Shown here: piece by piece, positions 17,306-26,187 of the stretch | How the letters are laid out: every line of letters starts with the position of its first letter | How positions within the stretch are numbered: the stretch's first letter is position 1 | NCBI GenBank assembly: GCA_963204965.1 | Contig: CAUJKA010000135.1 | Location: forward strand, 1 to 39,749 | DNA: 39,749 nucleotides | Direction of reading: 5' to 3' | Source: Planctomycetota bacterium | GTDB lineage: Bacteria; Planctomycetota; Planctomycetia; Pirellulales; Pirellulaceae | Translations under genes and position numbers: made by a program | The notes under the pieces: generated by a model | What the model was told of the DNA's origin: nothing | The model's database searches: none | The model's input: only the letters and a program-made list of their open reading frames with translations

Positions 17306-18367
17306 GTGAGTAAACTGTCCATCGCCTCGATCGTTCTAGCAGCAATTCTTGTAAGTAGTGTTGCCGCGCCAGAAGCTAGCGGACAAATTGGCTTTCAGCC
17401 GCGACACGGCGATGAAATTATGGTCTGTGGTCAGTTCTACCGAATCGGGACTCCTGTCAAACTATGGATGGATCCACAAGGCTTCGACGCTTATCGCACT
17501 CAGAGACTCTTCTCGACTTTTGAGACTCGCAAGTGGAAGGAGACAGTCGAAGAGATGAAGGCGGGCAAGATCGATTTTGTCTCGAAGCCTCAAGAGCTTA
17601 ATCCCGATCGCTTTGGGCTTCGTTACGAGAGCACGCCAGGCTCGTTGACGCCCGAGCAACTCGAACAAGTACGTGGCGGTGGCTGGACGTTACCGCTGTT
17701 GCAAGAAAAGGTCGATCAGTTTGTGCTGCACTTTGACGCTTGCGGTACAAGCACTCAGTGTTTCTATATCTTGCATGATCGACGCGGACTTAGCGTCCAC
17801 TTCTTGCTGGACGCAGATGGAACGATCTATCAGACACTGGATCTTAAGGAGCGTGCTTGGCATGCGACCAAGAGTAACGATCGTAGCGTCGGAATTGAAA
17901 TTGCCAGTATCGGCTGCTATTCGCCGGCCAATGCTGAGAAGACGTTCGCCGAGTGGTACAAAAAGAGTCCAGAGGGAGAAATTGGTTTAATCTTTCCATC
18001 GTTTGTTCGAGGCAGTGATCGATTCGCAGGCAAGAAGCTCTCGCCGCGACGACCGCAACCTGTCGAGGGAAAGATTCATGATCGTAGTTACGTTCAGTAT
18101 GACTTCACCCAAGCACAATACGATGCTTTGGTGAAGCTCACTGCGGGCCTCTGCGATATCTTCCCAAGGATTAAGAGCGATGCTCCCAGATCATCCGAAG
18201 GAACAGTGCTCAATCGCCTGCTGACGGATGACGAATGGACCAAGTTTGGTGGCGTTTTGGGCCATTATCACATCCAGCTCAACAAGTCCGATCCCGGTCC
18301 TGCGATGGACTGGGAATACTATCTCAGCGAAACCAAAAAGCAGTTGGAGCGAATTCAGTCGCAATAG
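17306..18367 (+). CDS. exported N-acetylmuramoyl-L-alanine amidase (Amidase_2/AmpD-like)
   Basis: A zinc amidase expected to cut the bond between N-acetylmuramic acid and the L-Ala of the peptide stem in peptidoglycan or its fragments. GTG at 17306 gives a clean signal peptide (MSKLSIASIVLAAILVSS, cut after EASG); a TTG at 17291 would add five charged residues. From the GTG, family residues are H142 in VLHFDACGTS, SVHFLLDADGTIYQ, H186 in AWHA, E198 in VGIEI, H320 in LGHYHIQL and D329 in KSDPGPAMDW. The first H, the GH histidine and the DPG aspartate match the AmpD zinc ligands. About 135 N-terminal residues before the catalytic domain contain HGDEIMVCGQFYRIGTPVKLW, a planctomycete-type extension I cannot name. 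The signal peptide places it in the periplasm. It converges on larC with a 60-bp gap. Confidence 0.85.
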   Translation: MSKLSIASIVLAAILVSSVAAPEASGQIGFQPRHGDEIMVCGQFYRIGTPVKLWMDPQGFDAYRTQRLFSTFETRKWKETVEEMKAGKIDFVSKPQELNPDRFGLRYESTPGSLTPEQLEQVRGGGWTLPLLQEKVDQFVLHFDACGTSTQCFYILHDRRGLSVHFLLDADGTIYQTLDLKERAWHATKSNDRSVGIEIASIGCYSPANAEKTFAEWYKKSPEGEIGLIFPSFVRGSDRFAGKKLSPRRPQPVEGKIHDRSYVQYDFTQAQYDALVKLTAGLCDIFPRIKSDAPRSSEGTVLNRLLTDDEWTKFGGVLGHYHIQLNKSDPGPAMDWEYYLSETKKQLERIQSQ

Positions 18368-18427
18368 GCGATTAACTACACCTACTACAGCCACGCTCGT
18401 TTAGGGAAATTCGATACTCAGTCCAGC

Positions 18428-19315
18428 CTAATGTCCGTGGTCGTGCGAATGATGATCATGCGACTGATGATCGTGTGAGTGATGGTCGTGACTATGATGG
18501 TCGTGACTATGGTGGTCATGGCTGTGATGATCATGCGAATGATGGTCGTGGCTGTGATGGTCGGACCCGATTGCAGCGTCGTGGGCAATCAGCGAATCGC
18601 TTGACTCGCCAATCATGACGCGAAGCAAGTTGGCTTGCGTTGGGAAATCCTTGTGGCCGGCTCCGTATCCGATGCAGCTTAACTTCATCGCTGGTAACGG
18701 ACCAAAGTCATCAACCAGACTCGCAAGGATTGCGGCACCGGTGGGAGTTGTCAGTTCAGCTTCGATCTTCGAGCTGCGAATGGGAATTCCCTTTAGCAGT
18801 TCTGCCGTCGCTGGAGCGGGCACGCTGACGGTTCCGTGAGCGATGGTCACGAAGCCCGTGCCAGTTGGTGTTGGTGAAGCAAAAAGACGTTCGATTCCAA
18901 GTTGGCTTATCGCAACCGCCACACCAACAATATCGACGATTGAATCGATTGCACCAACTTCATGAAAATGAACTTCCTCTAGCGGCATCCCGTGTACGCG
19001 AGCTTCCGCTTGACCCAGCTTGCGAAAAATGCGTAGGGCAAGATCACGTTCTCGGTCGTTGAGTTTGCTCGAATCAATCAGACGCTCAATCTGTTGAAGA
19101 TTGCGATGCTCGTGTTCGGCTGGATGCTTGATGTCTAACCGTAGTGCGCGGAAGCCACCGCGATGAGTCTCTGAAAACTGCAGTTCGATTCCGGGGACAC
19201 CCAGCGAATCGATCTGCTTCTGAAGGTACTCTTGGCTTGCACCAGCGTCGACCAATGCGGCTAACGTCATATCGCCAGCGATGCCGCTGGCTGTGTCCAA
19301 ATAAGAAATTTTCAT
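18428..19315 (-). CDS. larC: LarC1-like nickel-pincer cofactor protein with His-rich tail, no LarC2
   Basis: A 295-residue DUF111/LarC protein. LarC inserts nickel into the pyridinium dithiocarboxylate cofactor of lactate racemase-type enzymes in a CTP-dependent step. The N-terminal domain is clear: YLDTASGIAGDMTLAAL from residue 5, EVHFHEVGAIDSIVDIVG near 114, PTPTGTGFV, HGTVSVPAPATAELL, ELTTPTGAAIL and GYGAGHKDF. The last 44 residues (252-295) contain 25 histidines in HHSHD repeats encoded by degenerate 15-bp units, probably a metal store. The usual second domain (LarC2, about 120-150 residues) is absent, and no minus-strand frame continues past 18428 before the amidase gene. In Lactobacillus plantarum larC1 and larC2 are joined by programmed frameshifting; nothing here could be joined. 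It is the last gene of gltA-lipase-larC, 25 bp after the lipase. larB and larE are not in the window. Confidence 0.85.
   Translation of the reverse strand: MKISYLDTASGIAGDMTLAALVDAGASQEYLQKQIDSLGVPGIELQFSETHRGGFRALRLDIKHPAEHEHRNLQQIERLIDSSKLNDRERDLALRIFRKLGQAEARVHGMPLEEVHFHEVGAIDSIVDIVGVAVAISQLGIERLFASPTPTGTGFVTIAHGTVSVPAPATAELLKGIPIRSSKIEAELTTPTGAAILASLVDDFGPLPAMKLSCIGYGAGHKDFPTQANLLRVMIGESSDSLIAHDAAIGSDHHSHDHHSHDHHSHDHHSHDHHSHDHHSHDHQSHDHHSHDHGH
18431..18565 (-). repeat. degenerate 15-bp tandem repeat encoding the LarC His tail
   Basis: About nine 15-bp units, each coding for DHHSH or a one-residue variant. Units differ at wobble positions (GAT/GAC, CAT/CAC), showing selection on the peptide and old age of the array. 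Confidence 0.85.
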
Positions 19316-19340
19316 TAGCGAGACTAACTAGTGTTGGCGG

Positions 19341-20243
19341 TTAAGACGAAGCACCCTTGCGCAGCGCCTTGGTTTTGCCAAGCTCTTCATCGACGATGGC
19401 TTGGTGCAAGTATTGGATGTAGGCGGTGATCAAATGGTCGGTAAGATGATCGACCTTCCATTTTCGCAACGATATGAAAAAACCTAGCCAACGATCGCGA
19501 AAGATTCTCCATTTGGAATAATTGCGAACTTTGCCGTAGGCGTCCAAGTAGAGTTCGCGTCCGGAGTGACTGTATCCCAGCCAGCGTGGAGGGATGCGAG
19601 TAACGATGTCGTTGTTGTTCACCCAACGATAGTGATTCATCTTAACGAAGTTGATGTAGCGACGATTGCCAACGCGGGGACTACCGTATGTGAACAGGGC
19701 TTCTGGATTGGAGGGTATCGGCGAGAGAATGCAGCGTCCAGCGCTGATGGTCGCCATGGCTCCACCCAACGAGTGACCGGTGAACCAAAGCGGCTTGGTG
19801 TTCTCTTTGAGCGCGTTTTCCACTGGCTCCCAAAGTTCATCGACTTCGCGCTTGAACCCACGATGGACTTTGCCTACGGTATCGGCAACGACCATTACAG
19901 CATCGACATCCGCCTTGATATCGTCGATTTCATCGGGCTCGGTTCCGCGGAACACAACGATGCAATCGTAGGCGGTACTAAAAACGTATGCCTGGCCATT
20001 GCCGCGCTCAATGAAGTTGAAATCCTGGAGGCCAAACGCTGTCACCGCATTAGCGATTTCCGCAGGATCGAAATAGGCGAGCTGCGAAAGTTGCGCGAAA
20101 AGCAAGCTTTGACGCAACAATGAAAGCTCCGCAATCGCTCCATGCAGAGGGTTACTGACTGAAAGGATCAAATGATCCAGCTCGGCTTTTTTCAGTTCGG
20201 CGAGCTTTTCTTTTTCTTGATCAATCGATTCAGCAGTGCTCAC
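19341..20243 (-). CDS. class 3 lipase family protein
   Basis: A 300-residue class 3 lipase (fungal lipase-like alpha/beta hydrolase). The frame extends to a TTG at 20267, but GTG at 20243 has a near-perfect Shine-Dalgarno sequence (TAGGAGGA) six bases upstream that would lie inside the longer reading, so the shorter start is chosen. From the GTG, signature residues are IVVFRGTEPDEIDD, GHSLGGA with the nucleophile S158, FTYGSPRVGN, the acid D212 in NNNDIVTRIPP and H226 in YSHSG. There is no signal peptide, so it probably acts inside the cell. The natural ester is unknown. It lies between gltA (29 bp upstream) and larC (25 bp downstream), suggesting one transcript, although no common pathway is obvious. 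Confidence 0.88.
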   Translation of the reverse strand: MSTAESIDQEKEKLAELKKAELDHLILSVSNPLHGAIAELSLLRQSLLFAQLSQLAYFDPAEIANAVTAFGLQDFNFIERGNGQAYVFSTAYDCIVVFRGTEPDEIDDIKADVDAVMVVADTVGKVHRGFKREVDELWEPVENALKENTKPLWFTGHSLGGAMATISAGRCILSPIPSNPEALFTYGSPRVGNRRYINFVKMNHYRWVNNNDIVTRIPPRWLGYSHSGRELYLDAYGKVRNYSKWRIFRDRWLGFFISLRKWKVDHLTDHLITAYIQYLHQAIVDEELGKTKALRKGASS

Positions 20244-20272
20244 GTCAGTCCTCCTACGTGAAGCCAAGGAAC

Positions 20273-21595
20273 TTAAGGGCGTTCGCTCATCGGTACTATC
20301 TCACGGATGGTAGGACCCGTGTAAATCTGTCGAGGCCGACCGATCTTGGTGGCCGACGACTGGTGCATTTCAACCCAGTGAGCGATCCAGCCGGGCAAGC
20401 GGCCGATTGCAAATAGAACCGTGAACATTTGTGTCGGAAGTCCCATCGCTCGATAGATGATTCCCGAATAGAAATCGACGTTCGGGTAGAGCTTGCGTTC
20501 TTTGAAGTAATCGTCGTTGAGTGCCACGTCTTGAAGTTCTTGAGCGACTTCGAATAGTGGTTCCTTCAAGTTCAGTCGCTTGAGCAGTTTGTCAGCGGCC
20601 GCCTTGATAATCGTCGCGCGGGGATCAAAGTTCTTGTAGACTCGGTGACCAAAGCCCATCAAGCGGAAGCCATCGGATTTGTCCTTGGCCTTTTGGACAT
20701 ACTTTTTCACGTTGCCACCATCGGCGACGATTTCGTTCAGCATGTTGATACAAGCTTCGTTAGCACCACCGTGTAGTGGTCCCCAGAGTGCACAAATGCC
20801 TGCGGAAATTGAAGCGAACAGATTTGCATTGGACGAACCAACCATGCGGACGGTTGACGTGCTACAGTTCTGTTCGTGATCCGCATGACAAATCAGCAGT
20901 AGGTTGAGAGCTTCAACGAAAACTGGATCCGGCTCATAGGACTCTGTTGGCACAGCAAACATCATCTGCAAGAAATTCTCGCAGTACGAAAGCTCGTTGC
21001 ATGGATAGTTGAACGGTTGACCGATCGATTTCTTGTAACTGTAAGCTGCGATCGTCGGCAACTTGGCCATCAAACGATGAATGGAGATCTTTTGTTGTTC
21101 AGGGTCGCGAGGATCCAACGAGTCTTGATAGAAGGTTGAAAGGGCGCCGACTACCGAGGATAGGATAGCCATGGGGTGAGCGTCGCGAGGAAAGCCGTTG
21201 TAGAACGACTTCATGTCCTCGTGCAACATTGTGTGCTGGCGGATCGACTCACGGAACTCTTCCAACTCTTGCGAATTGGGCAGCTTGCCGTAGATCAGTA
21301 GGTACGATGTTTCGACAAAGTCGCAATGAGCGGCGATCTCTTCGATGGGATAGCCACGGTAACGAAGAATCCCTTGCTCGCCATCCAGATAGGTGATCGA
21401 ACTAGTCGTGCTACCGGTGTTCATGTAGCCATCGTCGAGCGTAATGTAGCCTGTGCTACCGCGAAGCGATGCAATATTGATAGCCTTCTCATCTTCGGTT
21501 CCCACAATCACCGGCAGTTCCACTTCTTTCCCATCGACAATGAGACGAGCCGACTTTGCAGTTGTTGAAGAGGTGGGTTTACTAACGGCTGACAT
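20273..21595 (-). CDS. gltA: citrate synthase
   Basis: A 440-residue type II citrate synthase, condensing oxaloacetate and acetyl-CoA to citrate at the entry to the citric acid cycle. The catalytic triad is visible: H275 in GPLHGGANE, H317 in GFGHRVYK and D374 in NVDFYSG. CHADHEQNCSTSTVR (from 236) and PRDAHPM complete the active-site signature. The N-terminal small domain (about 15-60, LIVDGKEVELPVIVGTEDEKAI) is the beta-strand region typical of Gram-negative NADH-regulated hexameric enzymes. The length is normal. The ATG at 21595 is preceded by a 306-bp upstream region. It heads a likely operon with the lipase and larC genes. Confidence 0.97.
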   Translation of the reverse strand: MSAVSKPTSSTTAKSARLIVDGKEVELPVIVGTEDEKAINIASLRGSTGYITLDDGYMNTGSTTSSITYLDGEQGILRYRGYPIEEIAAHCDFVETSYLLIYGKLPNSQELEEFRESIRQHTMLHEDMKSFYNGFPRDAHPMAILSSVVGALSTFYQDSLDPRDPEQQKISIHRLMAKLPTIAAYSYKKSIGQPFNYPCNELSYCENFLQMMFAVPTESYEPDPVFVEALNLLLICHADHEQNCSTSTVRMVGSSNANLFASISAGICALWGPLHGGANEACINMLNEIVADGGNVKKYVQKAKDKSDGFRLMGFGHRVYKNFDPRATIIKAAADKLLKRLNLKEPLFEVAQELQDVALNDDYFKERKLYPNVDFYSGIIYRAMGLPTQMFTVLFAIGRLPGWIAHWVEMHQSSATKIGRPRQIYTGPTIREIVPMSERP

Positions 21596-21901
21596 TCAGC
21601 AACTCCGATGTTTGACCAAATTGAGGAAAGTCTAAGCAGAACCCGCGCACTACATGGTAGGTACGAAATGCAGCGAGCGATTGGGAAGAAAACGGGACTC
21701 ACTGCCTCGCATTTGAGAAGTAGGCAGTTTAACCTCTTGCGAGCAGTAGGACAATTCGCCGTCCGTAATTTGCCCAATCGGAATAAAACTGTGGTTTCTG
21801 CAGTCAAGAAATCCGATTTGCCGCGATTCTGCGAACCGTTTCCACCGTCGTAGGAACTTTCCTAAAACGTTGGTTGAGTGGCAATCTGCAATCGTCCTGA
21901 C
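21596..21901. other. gltA upstream region
   Basis: About 300 bp between the start of gltA and the end of the next minus-strand gene. It should hold the gltA promoter. No coding frame, RNA gene or strong hairpin was recognised. Confidence 0.35.
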
Positions 21902-23464
21902 TTACCAATTTGATAGAGGATTGGGAACTAGGAAGGCGTGTTGGAAGTACATCACATACGCCCCCTGCCCTGCAATCAATTGCGCTACAAACAGCGCTCC
22001 AACGTAGATACCCACCGGGACCAATGCCAAAACGTTAGCCGGGTATCTTACCCACCATGAACGACGCTTAAGCTGCCTTTCCTGACGCATTTCGGCATAG
22101 CCCACGGCCCAACCGAGGACCAGTTTGGTGGGTAGCATCAGTAAGGCGAATATTAGGCTAGGTGCCCACATCAGTTCGGCCGGCGGATTCTCGATGCGGA
22201 GCAGATAGAGCGGAATGGCCAAAGCGCTTAGCAATAGAAGCGCGAAAAGGTGAGCCCAGGGTGCAAAACGATAGTTTTGTCGAACCTGCTGAACTGCCAG
22301 AAACGAGCTCATCGATCCCGTCTTGGCAAACAACATTTGCAAGAAGGGTAGGTAGAACATCACCCAGGCCATCAAGAGCGATCCGATTAAACCAATCAGC
22401 GGCGCGATACCGGCGGGCGCTCGTTGACCAATAATCATCATCGATACCGGAATGACCAACCAAAGCAACGCCCCGACCGTCGCTCGAGCTCCCAGCCACC
22501 AAAGTTTGGGAAGTTGCAGAGAGTCAACGAACTCGTAAAGACTGTCGCTGGCCTTGCTCCAAGTACTGGGCCGCCAAACTCTTGCAAGGAACTTGAATGG
22601 AGCTGGCCAGATCAAATGCCACCAGCGACCGCCGCGGAGAGCTGCCCAACCGATATGCACCAACCATGCGACGGTTATAGCGAGAGCTCCCAGCTGCCAA
22701 CGAGCTGCCATGGGCGAACCAGGCTCAAGTACTTTGGCTGTCTCCGCCAAATCGTCTACAAACAGAACCGGCAAGAACAGTAGGGAAGCTATTAATACGA
22801 ATACGCCCAGCTTGCCCGCTAAGCGGTGCCCAGGCAAACATTGCCGCCACGGACGTTGCTGAGCCAACCGACTGCCGGCCATCAACAAATAGCCTAGGCT
22901 CACGAACTGAACTATGGGAATCGCGGACAGAACTGCAAGGAAAACCAGCAGGCTCAATACGTCGAGCGACCGAGCGGCAAGGTAAAACGGAAATCGTAGC
23001 AGCGTTGACAACCAACTTCGCTTTTTCGGTTGTGTGACGCTTGCAGGATTTGCGGAAGTAGTCGGCGCAGTGATTACGGGCGGCAACGCGGAAATATCCG
23101 AAGCGGAATTTGCAACAGAAAACTGGCCATCGGAGTAATTCCTTGAACTCTCAGTCTCCGCCGTCCAGTTTCGTGTTGTGATCATCGGGGGCTGGCCGGA
23201 CGTTTGCCGAACATTTGAATCGTCGTAATTCTCATCGACTAATTCAGCATCGGGCAGTTCAGTATCTTGAACGCGCAGTTCATCAATTCGAGGTGGCTCA
23301 AGAGGAGGAAAGGTCGCAGCGGCCACCGGTGAAAGCAGGGAGTTTATGGATGAATTAGGTAGCGGACGCGTGGACGCTACCACTGGCGGCTCGTTGTGGG
23401 GTGAAAGGCGATTGCTCGTAGACTCACGAACTGGTGGCAAGCTGCTCAACCGATCGGAATTCAT
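21902..23464 (-). CDS. polytopic membrane protein with disordered N-terminus
   Basis: A 520-residue protein of unknown function. The first 150 or so residues are polar and low-complexity (Pro, Ser, Thr, Asn) and probably disordered in the cytoplasm, with an acidic stretch DTELPDAELVDENYDD around 67-83. From about residue 155 come eight or so transmembrane helices, including LARSLDVLSLLVFLAVLS, LGVFVLIASLLFLPVLFV, ATVGALLWLVIPVSMMII, and a last helix ending QHAFLVPNPLSNW. The membrane part resembles DUF4013-type proteins found in planctomycetes, but I am not certain of that assignment. No catalytic residue pattern is visible. It is divergent from the SDR gene and monocistronic. Confidence 0.6.
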   Translation of the reverse strand: MNSDRLSSLPPVRESTSNRLSPHNEPPVVASTRPLPNSSINSLLSPVAAATFPPLEPPRIDELRVQDTELPDAELVDENYDDSNVRQTSGQPPMITTRNWTAETESSRNYSDGQFSVANSASDISALPPVITAPTTSANPASVTQPKKRSWLSTLLRFPFYLAARSLDVLSLLVFLAVLSAIPIVQFVSLGYLLMAGSRLAQQRPWRQCLPGHRLAGKLGVFVLIASLLFLPVLFVDDLAETAKVLEPGSPMAARWQLGALAITVAWLVHIGWAALRGGRWWHLIWPAPFKFLARVWRPSTWSKASDSLYEFVDSLQLPKLWWLGARATVGALLWLVIPVSMMIIGQRAPAGIAPLIGLIGSLLMAWVMFYLPFLQMLFAKTGSMSSFLAVQQVRQNYRFAPWAHLFALLLLSALAIPLYLLRIENPPAELMWAPSLIFALLMLPTKLVLGWAVGYAEMRQERQLKRRSWWVRYPANVLALVPVGIYVGALFVAQLIAGQGAYVMYFQHAFLVPNPLSNW

Positions 23465-23812
23465 GAAATCACCTCGCTGAAATCCTGCCTCTAATACCTC
23501 GAACCGTTTCGAGGCGAGTTTTGTTTTACCCGCAGCCCGCTCTCGCCAAATCTCTCAGAAAACCGCCTTCACGCTGCGCGACAACCCGAGTTTAATCGCA
23601 AACAGTTGGACGCGCTGATAGCGCAATGGAACCATTTCGTTGTCTGAGGGCAAAATCTTGCCGACTTAGTCCAATTTTATCCAGATTCGATACAAAACCA
23701 TGGCCGACGGAGCCCTACTGAATTTCCCGCAGGCCGTGTATGATAGGCCCCCTAAAGCTTCCAGACGACTGGTTGCGAACTATAGACAGTCACGAAATAA
23801 GGGTTTTGTTGA
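23465..23812. other. divergent intergenic region
   Basis: It separates the membrane protein gene and the SDR gene and should carry both promoters. No coding frame or marked hairpin was seen. Confidence 0.35.
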
Positions 23813-24601
23813 ATGCACTTCTCGTTCACAGGTAAGACGGCACTTGTAACCGGTTCATCCAAAGGAATCGGTCGCGCTGTTGCTATTGAACTAGCACGCG
23901 GCGGAGCCAATGTCACCGTCAATTACAGCTCCAGCAAAGCTGACGCAGAAGATGTTGCAGCCGAAATCGAAAAGGTTGGCGGGAAAGCGCTTGTAGTTGG
24001 ATGCGACGTTTCCGATCAAGCTGCTGTAGAAGATATGGTGGCTCAGACCGTTGCGAAGTTCGGCGGTCTGGACATTTTCGTTTCGAACGCGGTCTACAGC
24101 GACCGACAATTGATGATCGACGCAGACATGAAGGGCTTTCGTCGCACAGTTGACGTATCGATGTGGGGAGCCTTCTACGGCCTTCGCGCTTCATCGCAAC
24201 AAATGGTCAAGCAGGGCCGCGGCGGAGCGATCACCGTTATCAGCTCGCCACACGCGGTCATTCCTTTCCCAACCGCGATGGCCTACAACATGTGTAAAGC
24301 AGCGATTGACCACATGGCCAGAACGGCTGCTATCGAACTTGTAAAGCATGACATTCGCGTCAATGTCTTCCATCCTGGCTGGATCGACACACCTGGCGAG
24401 CGTAAGTTCTTCTCAGAAGATCAGTTGATCGAAGGTGGCAAGTCGATGCCTCTGGGGCGTCTCGGCACACCTGAAGAGATGGCCTTTGGAATCGCTTTCA
24501 CGCTAAGCAATGAAGGCTCGTACATGACTGGTTCCACCATGACCATGGACGGTGGCGTTCAGTTGCCTTGGTGGTCCAAGCGAACCGAAGGTGGACAATA
24601 G
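23813..24601 (+). CDS. short-chain dehydrogenase/reductase (SDR), classical
   Basis: A 262-residue NAD(P)-dependent oxidoreductase of the classical SDR family. The nucleotide-binding motif TGSSKGIG is at about 14-21; basic or polar residues after the second strand (YSSSKADAE) suggest NADPH. CDVSD binds the adenine ring, and the family's NNAG is SNAV here. The catalytic serine lies in VISSPHA, and Y-x-x-x-K is YNMCK. PGWIDTP and MDGGVQ close the substrate region and C-terminus. It most resembles 3-oxoacyl-ACP reductase/glucose 1-dehydrogenase-like members, and the substrate cannot be assigned. A strong terminator follows 65 bp after its stop, so it is probably a single-gene transcript. Confidence 0.88.
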   Translation: MHFSFTGKTALVTGSSKGIGRAVAIELARGGANVTVNYSSSKADAEDVAAEIEKVGGKALVVGCDVSDQAAVEDMVAQTVAKFGGLDIFVSNAVYSDRQLMIDADMKGFRRTVDVSMWGAFYGLRASSQQMVKQGRGGAITVISSPHAVIPFPTAMAYNMCKAAIDHMARTAAIELVKHDIRVNVFHPGWIDTPGERKFFSEDQLIEGGKSMPLGRLGTPEEMAFGIAFTLSNEGSYMTGSTMTMDGGVQLPWWSKRTEGGQ

Positions 24602-24668
24602 TCTCGACGATTGTCTCGACTTAACCGCTTTTCGTATTCATCGATGTCCAATGCATCCAACACAAAAC

Positions 24669-24711
24669 AAAAGCCTCGTACAGTTTCAATTGTGCGAGGC
24701 TTTGTCGTTTA
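24669..24711 (+). terminator. Rho-independent terminator after the SDR gene
   Basis: AAAGCCTCGTAC pairs with GTGCGAGGCTTT (12 pairs including one G-U) around a short AT-rich loop, followed by TTTGTCGTTT. It ends the SDR transcript and separates it from the isomerase gene. Confidence 0.85.
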
Positions 24712-24814
24712 CGTCCGTGATTATGACAACTTAACGCGTTGATCAACTGTTTTATCCTGAATCTTAAGACCACTGCTAGTCAGCTCCATCTCATCAACTC
24801 ATCTACTCAATTCC

Positions 24815-25630
24815 ATGAAACGACTGTGCGTTCACACGATCACGACCAAACCACTGAGCATTGAACAATGCATTGAGCAATTCGCTCAGCGGCAGATTCG
24901 AGGCATTACGGTTTGGCGACAAGCCATCGAAGGTAAAGACTTGTCGCATGTTCGTCGACAAATCTCTGAGTCGGGGTTAGAAATTGTGAGCTTATGCCGA
25001 GGCGGCTTCTTTCCTGCTGTCAGTACTGACGCCAGGCAAAAGGCGATCGAGGATAATTTGCGAGCCATCGATCAGGCCGCTGCGATTGGTGCACCATTGA
25101 TTGTGTTGGTCTGCGGAGCTGTCCCTGGCATGCGTCTATCGGAAGCCAGAAAACAGATCGCCGATGGAATCGCGGCAGTACTTCCGGCCGCAGAACAGGC
25201 AGGAGTGAAGTTAGCCATTGAGCCGCTTCATCCCTTATACGCTGACGATCGAAGTGCCGTGAATACGATGGCTCAAGCAAATCAAATCTGTGACCTACTT
25301 GGCTCACCAGCATCGCTTGGCATCGCTGTGGACGTCTATCACGTATGGTGGGACGATCAGCTCCAACAACAGATCGAACTCACGGGGCGAACCAACCGAC
25401 TGTTCGCGTTTCACATCTGCGATTGGTTGACTCCCACAACAGACCTGCTGAACGATCGTGGCCTGATGGGTGACGGTTGCATCGACATTCGGCAGATCAG
25501 CGACTGGGTCGATGCGACGGGGTTCAACGGCTATCGTGAAGTCGAGATTTTTTCCAATCGTTGGTGGAGCCAAGATCAGCACGACTTCCTTGACCGCATC
25601 GTTTCAAGTTACCAAGATCTCTATCGTTAG
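24815..25630 (+). CDS. sugar phosphate isomerase/epimerase-like TIM barrel protein
   Basis: A 271-residue protein of the xylose isomerase-like TIM-barrel family (AP endonuclease 2 superfamily). The metal ligands expected for this fold are visible: E in LAIEPLHP (about 128), D and H in VDVYHVWW (about 171), H in FHICDW (about 196) and E in YREVEIF (about 240). Members isomerise or epimerise sugars, inositols or hydroxypyruvate, and the exact substrate is unknown. No signal peptide is present, so it is cytoplasmic. Its stop is 23 bp before the DinB-family gene, so the two are likely co-transcribed. Confidence 0.85.
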   Translation: MKRLCVHTITTKPLSIEQCIEQFAQRQIRGITVWRQAIEGKDLSHVRRQISESGLEIVSLCRGGFFPAVSTDARQKAIEDNLRAIDQAAAIGAPLIVLVCGAVPGMRLSEARKQIADGIAAVLPAAEQAGVKLAIEPLHPLYADDRSAVNTMAQANQICDLLGSPASLGIAVDVYHVWWDDQLQQQIELTGRTNRLFAFHICDWLTPTTDLLNDRGLMGDGCIDIRQISDWVDATGFNGYREVEIFSNRWWSQDQHDFLDRIVSSYQDLYR

Positions 25631-25653
25631 TCTTTAAGCAACGGAAATTTGCG

Positions 25654-26184
25654 ATGAACCCAAGTATTGACCCTTCTCAACGACCAGCCGCCGACGAGTA
25701 TTTCGAGTACTACAACACCTACATTAAGTTGGTCCCCGATGGGCAGTGCATGACTTTGCTTGATTCTCAAATCGATTTTTTGAGACAGTACTTCTCAAAC
25801 GTCTCGGACGAAGCCGCCTCAATAACGCATCCGCCCTATACCTGGACGATTAAGCAAGTAGTCGGTCACTTGATCGATACTGAACGGATCTTTGCCGAGC
25901 GACTGCATCACTTTGCCTTCGGCGACTTACAGCCACTTCCCGGGATGGATCAAAACGTCTATATCCAGAACTGCGATTTTCAAGGTGCCAAGCTGGCTGA
26001 CTTAGTCGATGAAATGATCCTCTGTCGTCGAGCCAACATACTAATGATCAAGCGGATTGGCGCTAACGCGTGGAGCAATCGAGGCGTAGCCTCCGATCAC
26101 CTCGTTTCGGCCCGAGCCCTACTTTGGATGCTAGTGGGTCACGTGATCCATCACATGACTATCGTGCAAAAGCGGCTAAGTTAA
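25654..26184 (+). CDS. DinB-family four-helix-bundle protein
   Basis: A 176-residue protein of the DinB/YfiT superfamily. These are four-helix bundles with a metal bound by three histidines; many are thiol-dependent transferases (for example with bacillithiol), while others are uncharacterised. The histidine in VVGHLIDTERIF (about residue 72) and those in VGHVIHHMTIV near the C-terminus (about 162-167) match the metal triad positions. TWTIKQVVGHLIDTE is the characteristic early motif. The gene begins 23 bp after the isomerase and ends 3 bp before the convergent EamA gene. No substrate can be inferred. Confidence 0.8.
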   Translation: MNPSIDPSQRPAADEYFEYYNTYIKLVPDGQCMTLLDSQIDFLRQYFSNVSDEAASITHPPYTWTIKQVVGHLIDTERIFAERLHHFAFGDLQPLPGMDQNVYIQNCDFQGAKLADLVDEMILCRRANILMIKRIGANAWSNRGVASDHLVSARALLWMLVGHVIHHMTIVQKRLS

Positions 26185-26187
26185 GTG

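Noticed and set aside
17124..17345. tRNA or gene around the GGGTTCGAACC block
   Set aside because: No acceptor, D or anticodon stems surround the block, and the open frame on the minus strand has no protein character.
18431..18565. CRISPR or intergenic tandem array
   Set aside because: The repeats are in frame, code for the LarC His tail and have no spacers.
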